Shown one piece after another: positions 1 through 6,373 of a stretch of DNA of 6,373 nucleotides; position 1 is the first letter of the stretch, and every line of letters begins with the position of its first letter. The notes beneath the pieces are model-generated. The model saw only the letters and a program-made list of their open reading frames with translations, ran no database searches and was not told the DNA's origin. Source of the DNA: Actinomycetes bacterium (lineage in GTDB: Bacteria; Actinomycetota; Acidimicrobiia; Spongiisociales; UBA5794); NCBI GenBank assembly GCA_024275815.1, contig JAJRYI010000017.1, positions 1 to 6,373 on the forward strand. The letters are read 5' to 3'. The translations under genes and the position numbers were made by a program.

Positions 1-168
1 GGGCTTGCGTGTCGCGACGATGAAAGTGATGAACATTCCGACGAGGATCGCCGTGATGAATGCCAGCAGCGGAAGCGGCGTCCGATCCACTTTCTCGACG
101 AGGTAGCCCACCACGATGGAAGTCGTCGTGGTGGTGTCTGATGCAGTGATCAGGAGGGAGGCACCCAT
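1..168 (-). CDS. N-terminal part of an unrecognised small membrane protein (partial, runs off left edge)
   Basis: An open frame of 56 codons runs from an ATG at 168-166 to the left edge. In-frame upstream codons reach a stop at 183-181 with no other start, so this ATG is the only good candidate. The N-terminus is short and polar with a run of five Thr (residues 12-16). A strongly hydrophobic segment follows at about residues 32-52 (LPLLAFITAILVGMFITFIV), then a basic RK, as at the cytoplasmic end of a membrane helix. I do not recognise the family from this fragment. It lies 42 bp downstream of the ferredoxin stop on the same strand, so co-transcription is likely. There is no good ribosome site: the nearest purine run (GAGGG) is about 17 nt away, so the exact start is uncertain. 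Confidence 0.55.
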   Translation of the reverse strand, partial: MGASLLITASDTTTTTSIVVGYLVEKVDRTPLPLLAFITAILVGMFITFIVATRKP

Positions 169-210
169 GACGGCATGGTGTCACAGGCCCTCGATCCTGA
201 CAATGCGATA

Positions 211-519
211 TCAGGCGCCGCGTTTGGTGAAGATCTCCTGGTCGAACGGTTCGATCATGATGCACTCACCCGGGCACTCCTCAGCTGCCTCGACGACGGC
301 CTCGAGTTGGGAGTCGTGGACGCGGGCGACACCGCGAGATCCGTCGGCGGCCTGGTTGCCGTCGAAGACGATCTCGGTGCCCCAGTGTTCGGCGCTCTCT
401 TTGACGACCCACAGCCCATCATCACGCGCCTGGAACACGTCGGGTGCGATCTCCTCGCAGATACCGTCACCGGTACACAGATCCTGATCGATCCAAACCA
501 TCAACGATGCGTCAGCCAT
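211..519 (-). CDS. Ferredoxin with an Asp-containing single Fe-S cluster motif
   Basis: This 102-aa soluble ferredoxin is a small electron carrier, probably cytoplasmic. The cluster site reads DQDLCTGDGICEEIAPDVF at residues 11-29, giving C15-x2-D18-x2-C21. A distant C82-P83 lies in EECPGECI (80-87). This is the layout of single-cluster bacterial ferredoxins in which the second of four classical cysteines is replaced; those usually bind [3Fe-4S], or an Asp-ligated [4Fe-4S] as in Pyrococcus furiosus ferredoxin. The only other cysteine is C86. I chose the ATG at 519 because GAGGA sits 5 nt upstream (525-529) and homologues begin shortly before the first cluster Cys. An in-frame ATG at 555 overlaps the likely -10 box and is less plausible. 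The redox partner is unknown: in actinobacteria such ferredoxins often serve cytochromes P450 or other oxidoreductases, but none lies here. The following gene encodes a membrane protein. Confidence 0.9.
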   Translation of the reverse strand: MADASLMVWIDQDLCTGDGICEEIAPDVFQARDDGLWVVKESAEHWGTEIVFDGNQAADGSRGVARVHDSQLEAVVEAAEECPGECIMIEPFDQEIFTKRGA

Positions 520-550
520 GTCCGTCCTCAGTTGGGGGCTACGGGCAGCG

Positions 551-556
551 AGCATA
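551..556 (-). promoter_or_regulatory. Probable -10 box of the ferredoxin gene
   Basis: On the minus strand the hexamer TATGCT (complement of 551-556) lies 31 nt upstream of the chosen ferredoxin ATG. It would start transcription near 544, giving a short leader of about 25 nt that contains the GAGGA ribosome site at 525-529. No convincing -35 hexamer stands at 17-18 nt. The 120-bp gap between the ferredoxin start and selC must hold promoters for both divergent genes. Confidence 0.4.
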
Positions 557-602
557 GCCCGAGATTCGTCGGTCTCCGTCCGTTTGGTGCCATCCGTTTA
601 CC

Positions 603-632
603 GTGAGGCAAGATGTCTGGACGCTGTAGCAT
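603..632 (+). promoter_or_regulatory. Tentative selC promoter
   Basis: TAGCAT at 627-632 fits the TANNNT -10 pattern and ends 7 nt before the first base of the tRNA. A weak -35 (GTGAGG, 603-608, matching only the TGA core) is 18 nt upstream. If it is real, transcription would begin at or very near the mature 5' end of the tRNA. The support is positional and the -35 is poor. Confidence 0.3.
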
Positions 633-639
633 CGGGCTT

Positions 640-734
640 GGAGGCGACTGCGTGCCTGGTGGACGTCACGGACTTCAAATCCGATGAGGGGGCGAGAGTT
701 CCCTGGCGGGTTCGATTCCCGTCCGCCTCCGCCA
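640..734 (+). tRNA. selC: Selenocysteine tRNA, tRNA-Sec(TCA)
   Basis: This 95-nt tRNA carries Ser, later converted to selenocysteine, to in-frame UGA codons through SelB. The anticodon loop CTTCAAA (673-679) holds TCA at 675-677, identical to the Escherichia coli selC loop, and the total length matches. The acceptor is 640-647 with 723-730 (seven pairs, eighth position A.C), discriminator G731, encoded CCA 732-734. The D arm has a 4-nt loop TGGT (657-660) and a six-pair stem with G654 bulged. The long variable arm pairs 687-692 with 699-704 around a 6-nt loop. The T arm is 706-710 with 718-722 around TTCGATT. The long acceptor/T stack, long D stem and long variable arm are diagnostic of tRNA-Sec and exclude an ordinary Ser or suppressor tRNA. 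The anticodon stem is only four clean pairs with an A.A mismatch (668/684). The genes for SelA, SelB and SelD must lie elsewhere. Confidence 0.95.
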
Positions 735-742
735 CTGAGGGC

Positions 743-786
743 TCTGGCGTCCAGAACCGCAACATATTGCGGTTCTGGACGCCAGA
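743..786. terminator. Perfect 20-bp inverted repeat, probable bidirectional terminator
   Basis: Bases 743-762 pair perfectly with 767-786 around the 4-nt loop CATA. The stem begins 9 nt after the selC CCA end and ends 3 nt before the stop codon of the convergent acyl-CoA synthetase gene, so it can end transcription from both sides. There is no T-tract on either side, so it is not a textbook intrinsic terminator. Such U-less hairpins are often proposed as terminators or RNA 3'-end stabilisers in actinobacteria. Confidence 0.75.
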
Positions 787-789
787 CGC

Positions 790-2604
<1,815 letters not shown>

Positions 2605-2609
2605 GGAGG

Positions 2610-2634
2610 TCCTTTCGTCGACGCCCTCACATTA
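2610..2634 (-). promoter_or_regulatory. Probable -10 box and ribosome site of the acyl-CoA synthetase gene
   Basis: On the minus strand TAATGT (complement of 2629-2634) fits TANNNT and would start a transcript near 2622. That leader of about 18 nt carries AAAGGA (2610-2615), which decides the GTG start at 2604. No clear -35 is visible. The box lies in the 79-bp gap shared with the divergent HTH gene, so both promoters are close enough to be controlled together. Confidence 0.4.
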
Positions 2635-2670
2635 GGCGCCCCAGGTCACGGTGGATGGGGAGATTCGCGA

Positions 2671-2676
2671 TATCCT
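2671..2676 (+). promoter_or_regulatory. Probable -10 box giving a leaderless HTH-gene transcript
   Basis: TATCCT at 2671-2676 is followed by 7 nt and then the ATG at 2684, so transcription would start at the A of the start codon. No Shine-Dalgarno sequence precedes that ATG. The -35 region is not recognisable. Confidence 0.45.
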
Positions 2677-2683
2677 GGCACGC

Positions 2684-3229
2684 ATGGACGATCCGACCAC
2701 TCTGGGCAGACTCATCAGGGTATCCCGCCTCGAGCGCGGTCTCTCACTCGGGCAACTCGCCTCGAAAGTCGGCCGGTCGTCGTCGTCGGTCCGACGGTGG
2801 GAGCGCGACGAGGTTCCCCCCGCCATCGGCATCCTTCCGGACCTCGCAGCGGCACTCGAACTCGACGAGGAGGATCTCCAGCGGTTGCGCCCCGGTGCCA
2901 ACGCCGCGGCCTCCGATCCTTCACAGTCTTCTGAGGAGCCGATCACACGATCGACGATCGAGGGGGAGACCGTATCGAACGGTTCTGTCACCAAGCCTCA
3001 ACCCGCTGAAGTGCATCCCGACGGGGCATCCAAGAGTGCCGGAGGGCTGTTGCGCGACGTGTCCCAAGCGTTCTTCGGGAGCAAGTCGTCGTGGATCGGT
3101 TGGGTCAGGGGAATCATGACCGCTGTCGTGTTGATCGTGCTGCTCGTCGTTCTCCTGTGGGCGCTCGGTGAGCTCTTCGATGCCCTGCGCGAGGTACTCG
3201 ATTCGTTCGATGTTGGGACAGCCGGATAG
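2684..3229 (+). CDS. Xre-type helix-turn-helix protein with one C-terminal membrane helix
   Basis: This 181-aa protein has an Xre/Cro-type DNA-binding domain at about residues 6-60. The helix-turn-helix lies near 21-41 (SLGQLASKVG then SSSSVRRWER) and is followed by a helix ending LAAALEL. A polar Ser/Pro-rich linker covers about 70-120. A single strong membrane helix follows at about 143-162 (VVLIVLLVVLLW), then a short amphipathic tail. The domain order resembles RodZ (cytoplasmic HTH, then a membrane span) but it lacks RodZ's large periplasmic beta domain, so it is not called RodZ. It may be a membrane-tethered regulator or a structural protein. I chose ATG 2684 over GTG 2651 because of the leaderless-type -10 box; GTG 2651 has only a weak AGG upstream and would add 11 residues. 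Its divergent neighbour is the acyl-CoA synthetase, a candidate target by position only. Confidence 0.8.
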   Translation: MDDPTTLGRLIRVSRLERGLSLGQLASKVGRSSSSVRRWERDEVPPAIGILPDLAAALELDEEDLQRLRPGANAAASDPSQSSEEPITRSTIEGETVSNGSVTKPQPAEVHPDGASKSAGGLLRDVSQAFFGSKSSWIGWVRGIMTAVVLIVLLVVLLWALGELFDALREVLDSFDVGTAG

Positions 3230-3234
3230 CTGAG

Positions 3235-3274
3235 CCGTCGAACCGGTGAGGTTCCTCGGTCCGAGTTCCGACGG
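3235..3274. terminator. Bulged hairpin between two convergent genes
   Basis: CCGTCGAAC at 3235-3243 pairs with GTTCCGACGG at 3265-3274, nine pairs with C3268 bulged. The stem continues inward (3244-3246 with 3261-3263, past a bulged A3264) to a small GTTC-capped helix. It begins 5 nt after the HTH-gene stop and ends 6 nt before the permease stop, which fits a shared terminator. There is no T-tract. Confidence 0.5.
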
Positions 3275-3280
3275 TGTCGC

Positions 3281-4000
3281 TCACCCGATGAGTGCCCGTA
3301 CGAGGAGTCCGAGGGCAGCAGCCGCAGAGATGACGAGTATCGCCATGCGGACACGCTCCGTCGGGATCTTGTCTTTGATCAGTGATGACAGAAAGTAGCC
3401 GACGATGACCGCGGGAAACAGCACACCCGACACGACGAAGTCCGATCGCGAGATGTTGCCCGAGATGGCCCTGAAGAAGATCGAAATCGAGATGCCGATC
3501 GTGAGGATGGCTGCGATCGTCGGGCGAATCATCCGTGCCTCTGCGCTCGAGTAGAGAAGCGCGATCGCCGGGCCTCCGATCGAGGCGACGATACCCGTGG
3601 TCCCCGATGCGATCCCTGTCGTGAGCTGTGCAACCGATGTGCGTCGTACATGGACACCCGTAGCGATGATGGCGACGGCAACGAGGACGACGATTCCAAT
3701 GAATACGTCGAGCGTCTGCTGGGATGCAACTGCGAGCAGGGCGATGCCGGCGATGGCCCCCGGGATACGTCCGAGGATGATCCACCAGAAACCACTCAGG
3801 TCGATGCTGTGCCGTTCACGCCACACCATCGACAGGGTGAGCGGGAGCGCGATCATCAGCTGTGGCACCGGAGCGAGTCTCGTGTCGATGAGGGAGAGCA
3901 TCGGCACAGAGACCAGGGCGAAGCCGATCCCGACCGTCCCCTGGATCGTTGCGGCCCCTGCTGTGATGGCGAGGGCCAGGACCCAGAGAGCGATGGACAT
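3281..4000 (-). CDS. TauE/SafE-family membrane permease (sulfite exporter-type)
   Basis: This 239-aa polytopic inner-membrane protein has about eight hydrophobic segments. Two related half-repeats each start with a Gly-rich helix: AGAATIQGTVGIGFALVSVP (14-33) in the N-half and GIASGTTGIVASIGGPAIAL (129-148) in the C-half. This internal duplication with conserved G-x-G-G/P signatures is typical of the TauE/SafE (DUF81) family. Characterised members export sulfite, sulfoacetate or related organic anions, but most are uncharacterised, so the substrate is unknown here. The length is normal for a compact member. The ATG at 4000 directly follows a TACTGT box with 6 nt between and has no Shine-Dalgarno sequence, so it is probably leaderless. 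The stop is TGA at 3281-3283. It is convergent with the HTH gene. No sulfur-metabolism gene lies nearby. Confidence 0.88.
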   Translation of the reverse strand: MSIALWVLALAITAGAATIQGTVGIGFALVSVPMLSLIDTRLAPVPQLMIALPLTLSMVWRERHSIDLSGFWWIILGRIPGAIAGIALLAVASQQTLDVFIGIVVLVAVAIIATGVHVRRTSVAQLTTGIASGTTGIVASIGGPAIALLYSSAEARMIRPTIAAILTIGISISIFFRAISGNISRSDFVVSGVLFPAVIVGYFLSSLIKDKIPTERVRMAILVISAAAALGLLVRALIG

Positions 4001-4006
4001 GGGGGA

Positions 4007-4012
4007 ACAGTA
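4007..4012 (-). promoter_or_regulatory. Probable -10 box giving a leaderless permease transcript
   Basis: On the minus strand TACTGT (complement of 4007-4012) ends 6 nt before the ATG at 4000. A C-rich spacer with no ribosome site lies between, so the mRNA would begin at the start codon. A CTGACA sequence lies further upstream, but at about 22 nt it is too far for a standard -35. The rest of the 119-bp gap to 4119 shows no gene or strong hairpin. Confidence 0.45.
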
Positions 4013-4119
4013 GATGGGCGTTGGGCTGCAGCGTTGTCAGCACATCGTTGCACGGTGATCGATCGAGGCGACGGACCGGCGGAACTCGGAACGTGAGAAG
4101 TCGGGACGATCAGTGGTGC

Positions 4120-4629
4120 TCAGGTAGCGAGCAGTTCGGGGTCGCCTTCGTGCACGGGGGGCCGAGCGAGGAGGTAGGACTGCCACACGACGATGGCCCC
4201 ACCGAGGAAGCCGGCCGTGGCAAGGAGTACCACCATCTGTGTCACGGTCACCGTTGCAACCCCCTCCGTCAAGGTTCCGATCACGGTGACACCGAGGGGG
4301 AACACGACGACACCGATCACTGCACCGACCATGGCACCGAGAGGAGCGATGAACCACACTGGTGCCGGTGAGGCATCCGGATCGATGATCGATGAAACGG
4401 CCTTCGTTATGACGCCGAGCAACGCTCCCGAGAATCCGCCGACGAGGATCGTCATCCACCACAACGTCGATGCAGGCATAGAGAAGACGGGTTCGACAGA
4501 GTTCGTCTCGATTGCAGGTTGCAACGACGAGACGGCTCCAAGAGAGGCCAGGAACAGGAACATCGCAACGGCGAGGAACAGGCCTGCGACCGCCCCGACG
4601 ATCAACGATGTTGCGTAGCTGGGTTTCAT
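4120..4629 (-). CDS. Hypothetical four-helix membrane protein
   Basis: I do not recognise this 169-aa protein's family. It has four clear hydrophobic segments at about residues 8-30, 56-76, 90-117 and 129-150, rich in Gly/Ala/Val. A polar loop (36-54) follows the first helix, an acidic/Pro loop (82-90, DPDASPAP) precedes helix three, and the C-terminus is short and polar. No catalytic motif, Cys or His cluster is visible. The Gly-rich helices (GGFSGALLGV, GFLGGAIVVW) suggest tight helix packing. It lies 39 bp downstream of the Thr-rich envelope-protein gene on the same strand, but has its own TACAAT box 7 nt before the ATG, so it is probably also transcribed alone as a leaderless message. The coding frame is convincing from its length, hydrophobic pattern and fit between neighbours. 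Confidence 0.75.
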   Translation of the reverse strand: MKPSYATSLIVGAVAGLFLAVAMFLFLASLGAVSSLQPAIETNSVEPVFSMPASTLWWMTILVGGFSGALLGVITKAVSSIIDPDASPAPVWFIAPLGAMVGAVIGVVVFPLGVTVIGTLTEGVATVTVTQMVVLLATAGFLGGAIVVWQSYLLARPPVHEGDPELLAT

Positions 4630-4636
4630 GGCGACG

Positions 4637-4642
4637 ATTGTA
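4637..4642 (-). promoter_or_regulatory. Probable -10 box giving a leaderless transcript
   Basis: On the minus strand TACAAT (complement of 4637-4642), one base from TATAAT, ends 7 nt before the ATG at 4629, and no Shine-Dalgarno sequence is present. The -35 region does not match TTGACA. This is the best of the three leaderless-type boxes in the window. Confidence 0.5.
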
Positions 4643-4668
4643 CCGGTGTCGTGTTCGTGAGTACCGGG

Positions 4669-5571
4669 CTATCGGTCACAGGAGTCCGGTGCGTAGATGC
4701 CGATCACGGTGTCATCGTCGGCGGTTCCTTTGACGGGTCCCCACAGGAGCAGATTGCCGGATGATCCCCCGATCACCTGGTAGATGTCGCCGAGTTTCGG
4801 ATCCGTAGCGAACTCGACGGTCTCGCCGCTGTAGATCCTCTTGAGATCCGCAACGGTTGCTCCGATTCTCAACCCGCTCAGGGTCTCGAGGTCGGCGGCG
4901 TCATGCGTGAGGTCACCGAACGTGAGGTCCTGTCGGTAGCCGTTGAAGACCTCCTGGCCACCTGGCTTCGTCACGATCGCTGCGAACGGACCGAAGAACA
5001 GGACACGCTCGAGCTCGCCTTCGCACGTTCCGTACTGGCCCGTCGAGACCTGCCACCCCGTGTCGCTCGAGGGATCCCCGAAGCTCGCAACGAGGCGGCC
5101 CATGGCAGTGTCTGCTTCGGTTCCAAAGACGATGTCGGGGATGGCGTCGTCGTTGATACGGAGACCACCTGCGATCAGCTTGATCCTGTCGACGGGGATC
5201 GGTGGAGGGACCGGGTCGTATGGGTCGGCACCCGGGATCGTCGTCGTCGTACCGTCGTCGCCGGAAGTCGTCGTCGTGGCACCATCTCCGGAAGTCGTCG
5301 TCGTGGCACCGTCATCGGCAGTGGTCGTCGTCGTGTCGGCAGCCGTGCCGTCGTCGTCGGGTCGTAGCAGCTGGAACACCGCGACGGAGAGAGCGACGAG
5401 CAAGAGGCCGATGATGAGCCCGGTCAGGAGTGGGGATCCCGGCGGTTGTGCCGGTGGTGTCGTCGGTGGCTCCATCGGGGGAAGAGGATCGTCGCCCGAC
5501 AGGTCGGCCAGATCCTCATACGGGTCGGTCCATCCTGGCGGGTTCGCGTATGGGTCTTGGGGATCGCTCAC
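4669..5571 (-). CDS. Single-pass envelope protein with Thr-rich stalk and C-terminal extracytoplasmic domain
   Basis: This 300-aa protein is not assigned to a named family. In order: a Pro/Asp-rich cytoplasmic N-terminus (1-46), one membrane helix (about 47-69), then an acidic Thr-rich stalk (about 72-118) with near-repeats of DGATTTTSG. A folded domain follows from about 125 to 300. This domain seems to have two halves: one with IPDIVFG...MGRLVASFG (145-165) and C183, the second with LSGLRIGATVADLKRIY (231-247) and C298. The phrasing 'G(L)..I.FG....A...L...G.P' resembles secreted actinobacterial domains that repeat this pattern. The two lone cysteines could form a disulfide. I chose GTG 5571 because AGGA (5579-5582) is 7 nt upstream; the open frame extends further but would overlap the LCP gene. 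It follows the LCP gene by 37 bp, which suggests an envelope role. Function is unknown. Confidence 0.82.
   Translation of the reverse strand: MSDPQDPYANPPGWTDPYEDLADLSGDDPLPPMEPPTTPPAQPPGSPLLTGLIIGLLLVALSVAVFQLLRPDDDGTAADTTTTTADDGATTTTSGDGATTTTSGDDGTTTTIPGADPYDPVPPPIPVDRIKLIAGGLRINDDAIPDIVFGTEADTAMGRLVASFGDPSSDTGWQVSTGQYGTCEGELERVLFFGPFAAIVTKPGGQEVFNGYRQDLTFGDLTHDAADLETLSGLRIGATVADLKRIYSGETVEFATDPKLGDIYQVIGGSSGNLLLWGPVKGTADDDTVIGIYAPDSCDR
5240..5334 (-). repeat. Imperfect tandem repeat encoding the Thr-rich stalk
   Basis: The 11-mer GTCGTCGTCGT recurs at 5240, 5267, 5294 and 5324 (plus strand), i.e. at steps of 27, 27 and 30 bp, with similar sequence between copies. On the coding strand it gives TTTT blocks spaced by Asp/Gly-rich turns. 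The repeat stays in frame, so copy number can vary without breaking the protein. Confidence 0.8.
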
Positions 5572-5598
5572 GCTGTGTTCCTGCTCGGTCGTTGATGC

Positions 5599-5604
5599 AT
5601 TGTA
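5599..5604 (-). promoter_or_regulatory. Probable -10 box of the Thr-rich envelope-protein gene
   Basis: On the minus strand TACAAT (complement of 5599-5604) lies 5 nt after the LCP stop. It would start a leader of about 20 nt that includes the AGGA ribosome site (5579-5582) of the GTG start at 5571. The -35 would fall in the last LCP codons and is not recognisable. The gene may therefore be expressed both by read-through from the LCP gene and from this promoter. Confidence 0.4.
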
Positions 5605-5608
5605 CGGC

Positions 5609-6373
5609 CTATCGGCTTTGCGCTGACGTCTCTTTGGGTTCGCTGCCCTCACCGGGGAGGCTCCCACCGTACTCCTCGATGAGCACTTCATCGAACGGTG
5701 CCGTGGCGACAAGGATCGACTGGCCTGTTGATGAGCGGGTGAGTCGAACCGGAATCTTGATCCTGTTGATGGAATCGATGTCGATTCCCCGGATACTCCA
5801 TGCAAGGTTCACAGCCTCCGAGAGCCCGAGGGTGTCGGAGAGAACGAACGTGTTGGCAAGGCTTGCAACCGAGGCGGTGAGCTGTGCTGGAGAGTCGAAG
5901 GACTTGAGTTTCTTGAACAGTTCGATGATCACATCCTGCTGATGTTGATTGCGCAGCAGGTCACCGGCTCCGGGAACGGATCGCCAACCACCGTTCACTT
6001 TCTGTTGTGTATGTCGTGATCTGACCCACGCGAGAGCCTGTTCTCCGGTGGCGTTGGTGCATCCAGCAGGAAGGTCCAGTTTCGATTTTGCATCTCGTAC
6101 CGGATACTCGACGCAGATCTCAACGCCGCCGACGGCGTCGATGATCTGTTCGAAACCATCGAAGTCGAACGTGGCGAAGTGGTCGACCTCGATGCCGGTG
6201 AACAGGCCGACCTGATACGCCAGCAGGGAAGGACCGTTGATCCCCTGTGATTCACAGCCACGCATGAGCGTGTTGATACGTCCCTGACGCCCGGTGCAGG
6301 GGTTCTCGACGTAGAGGTCTCTGGGCAGAGACACCATGAAGGGGTTTGCACCGTTCGTGGGCATCACGAGGTA
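5609..6373 (-). CDS. LytR-CpsA-Psr (LCP) family cell-wall ligase, C-terminal part (partial, runs off right edge)
   Basis: The frame is open to the right edge and gives 254 residues plus a TAG stop; the N-terminus, including the usual membrane anchor, is outside the window. LCP enzymes act on the outer face of the membrane and transfer lipid-linked glycopolymers (teichoic acid, arabinogalactan or capsule, depending on the organism) to peptidoglycan. Counting from the edge, visible hallmarks are SLPRDLYV (15-22) and GRINTLM (31-37). FATFDFDGFEQIIDAVGGV follows at about 68-86, then PVRD, LDLPAGC and GEQALAWVRSRH (about 108-119). The Arg/Asp residues in these motifs are the known phosphate- and Mg-binding positions of the family. 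A C-terminal stretch of about 80 residues follows the catalytic domain. The internal GTG/ATG near 6367-6362 is not a believable start because it would cut into the core fold. The gene is 37 bp upstream of the Thr-rich envelope protein on the same strand. Confidence 0.92.
   Translation of the reverse strand, partial: YLVMPTNGANPFMVSLPRDLYVENPCTGRQGRINTLMRGCESQGINGPSLLAYQVGLFTGIEVDHFATFDFDGFEQIIDAVGGVEICVEYPVRDAKSKLDLPAGCTNATGEQALAWVRSRHTQQKVNGGWRSVPGAGDLLRNQHQQDVIIELFKKLKSFDSPAQLTASVASLANTFVLSDTLGLSEAVNLAWSIRGIDIDSINRIKIPVRLTRSSTGQSILVATAPFDEVLIEEYGGSLPGEGSEPKETSAQSR

Noticed and set aside
242..254. Palindrome TCGAAC-G-GTTCGA
   Set aside because: It is inside the ferredoxin coding region, only 6 bp per arm, and made of common codon combinations, so it is not evidence of an operator.
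3114..3785. A 223-codon minus-strand frame overlapping the permease gene
   Set aside because: It is the +1 shadow of the TauE/SafE gene; the product is Arg/His/Asp-rich and lacks any domain, while the permease frame has clear membrane helices.
4120..4122. TGA stops of the ferredoxin (211-213), permease (3281-3283) and four-helix protein (4120-4122) as possible selenocysteine codons
   Set aside because: Because selC is present I read past each TGA. The extensions are short or unstructured (the ferredoxin one ends after nine codons), resemble no redox motif, and the upstream proteins already look complete.
5572..5805. Longer ATG start (5805) for the Thr-rich envelope protein
   Set aside because: It would add 78 basic/Ser-rich residues overlapping the C-terminal coding end of the LCP gene. 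The GTG at 5571 has a good AGGA site and gives a sensible N-terminus.

Overview
The window looks like chromosomal DNA of a GC-rich actinobacterium. The signs are a codon-biased GC-rich third position, GTG starts, a LytR-CpsA-Psr (LCP) cell-wall enzyme, an acidic/Thr-rich linker in an envelope protein, and several starts that look leaderless. The linker style fits the class Acidimicrobiia, but that placement is inference. Nothing points to a phage, plasmid, IS element or CRISPR array, and almost every base is accounted for by ordinary compact gene order.

Left part (1-790): the start of a membrane protein runs off the left edge on the minus strand. Upstream of it, also on the minus strand, is a small single-cluster ferredoxin whose second cluster ligand is Asp rather than Cys. 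Divergent from the ferredoxin, on the plus strand, is a 95-nt selenocysteine tRNA (selC, anticodon TCA, encoded CCA). This is the most notable element: it implies that the organism reads some UGA codons as selenocysteine. A perfect 20-bp inverted repeat lies just after selC and serves as the shared end of selC and the convergent ligase gene.

Middle (790-4000): a 604-aa long-chain acyl-CoA synthetase (minus strand) is divergent from a small plus-strand protein with an N-terminal Xre/Cro-type helix-turn-helix and one C-terminal membrane helix. That gene converges on a TauE/SafE-family permease (minus strand), with a bulged hairpin between their stops.

Right part (4120-6373), all minus strand: an unrecognised four-helix membrane protein, a single-pass envelope protein with a Thr-rich stalk and a C-terminal extracytoplasmic domain, and the C-terminal 254 residues of an LCP-family wall-polymer ligase that runs off the right edge. 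The last two are 37 bp apart and probably act in the cell envelope.

Functional links between the blocks are weak. No selA, selB, selD or recognisable selenoprotein lies in the window. The HTH/membrane gene and the acyl-CoA synthetase share a 79-bp divergent control region and may be linked in regulation. Three genes have a TANNNT box 6-7 nt before the ATG and no Shine-Dalgarno sequence, which suggests leaderless mRNAs.
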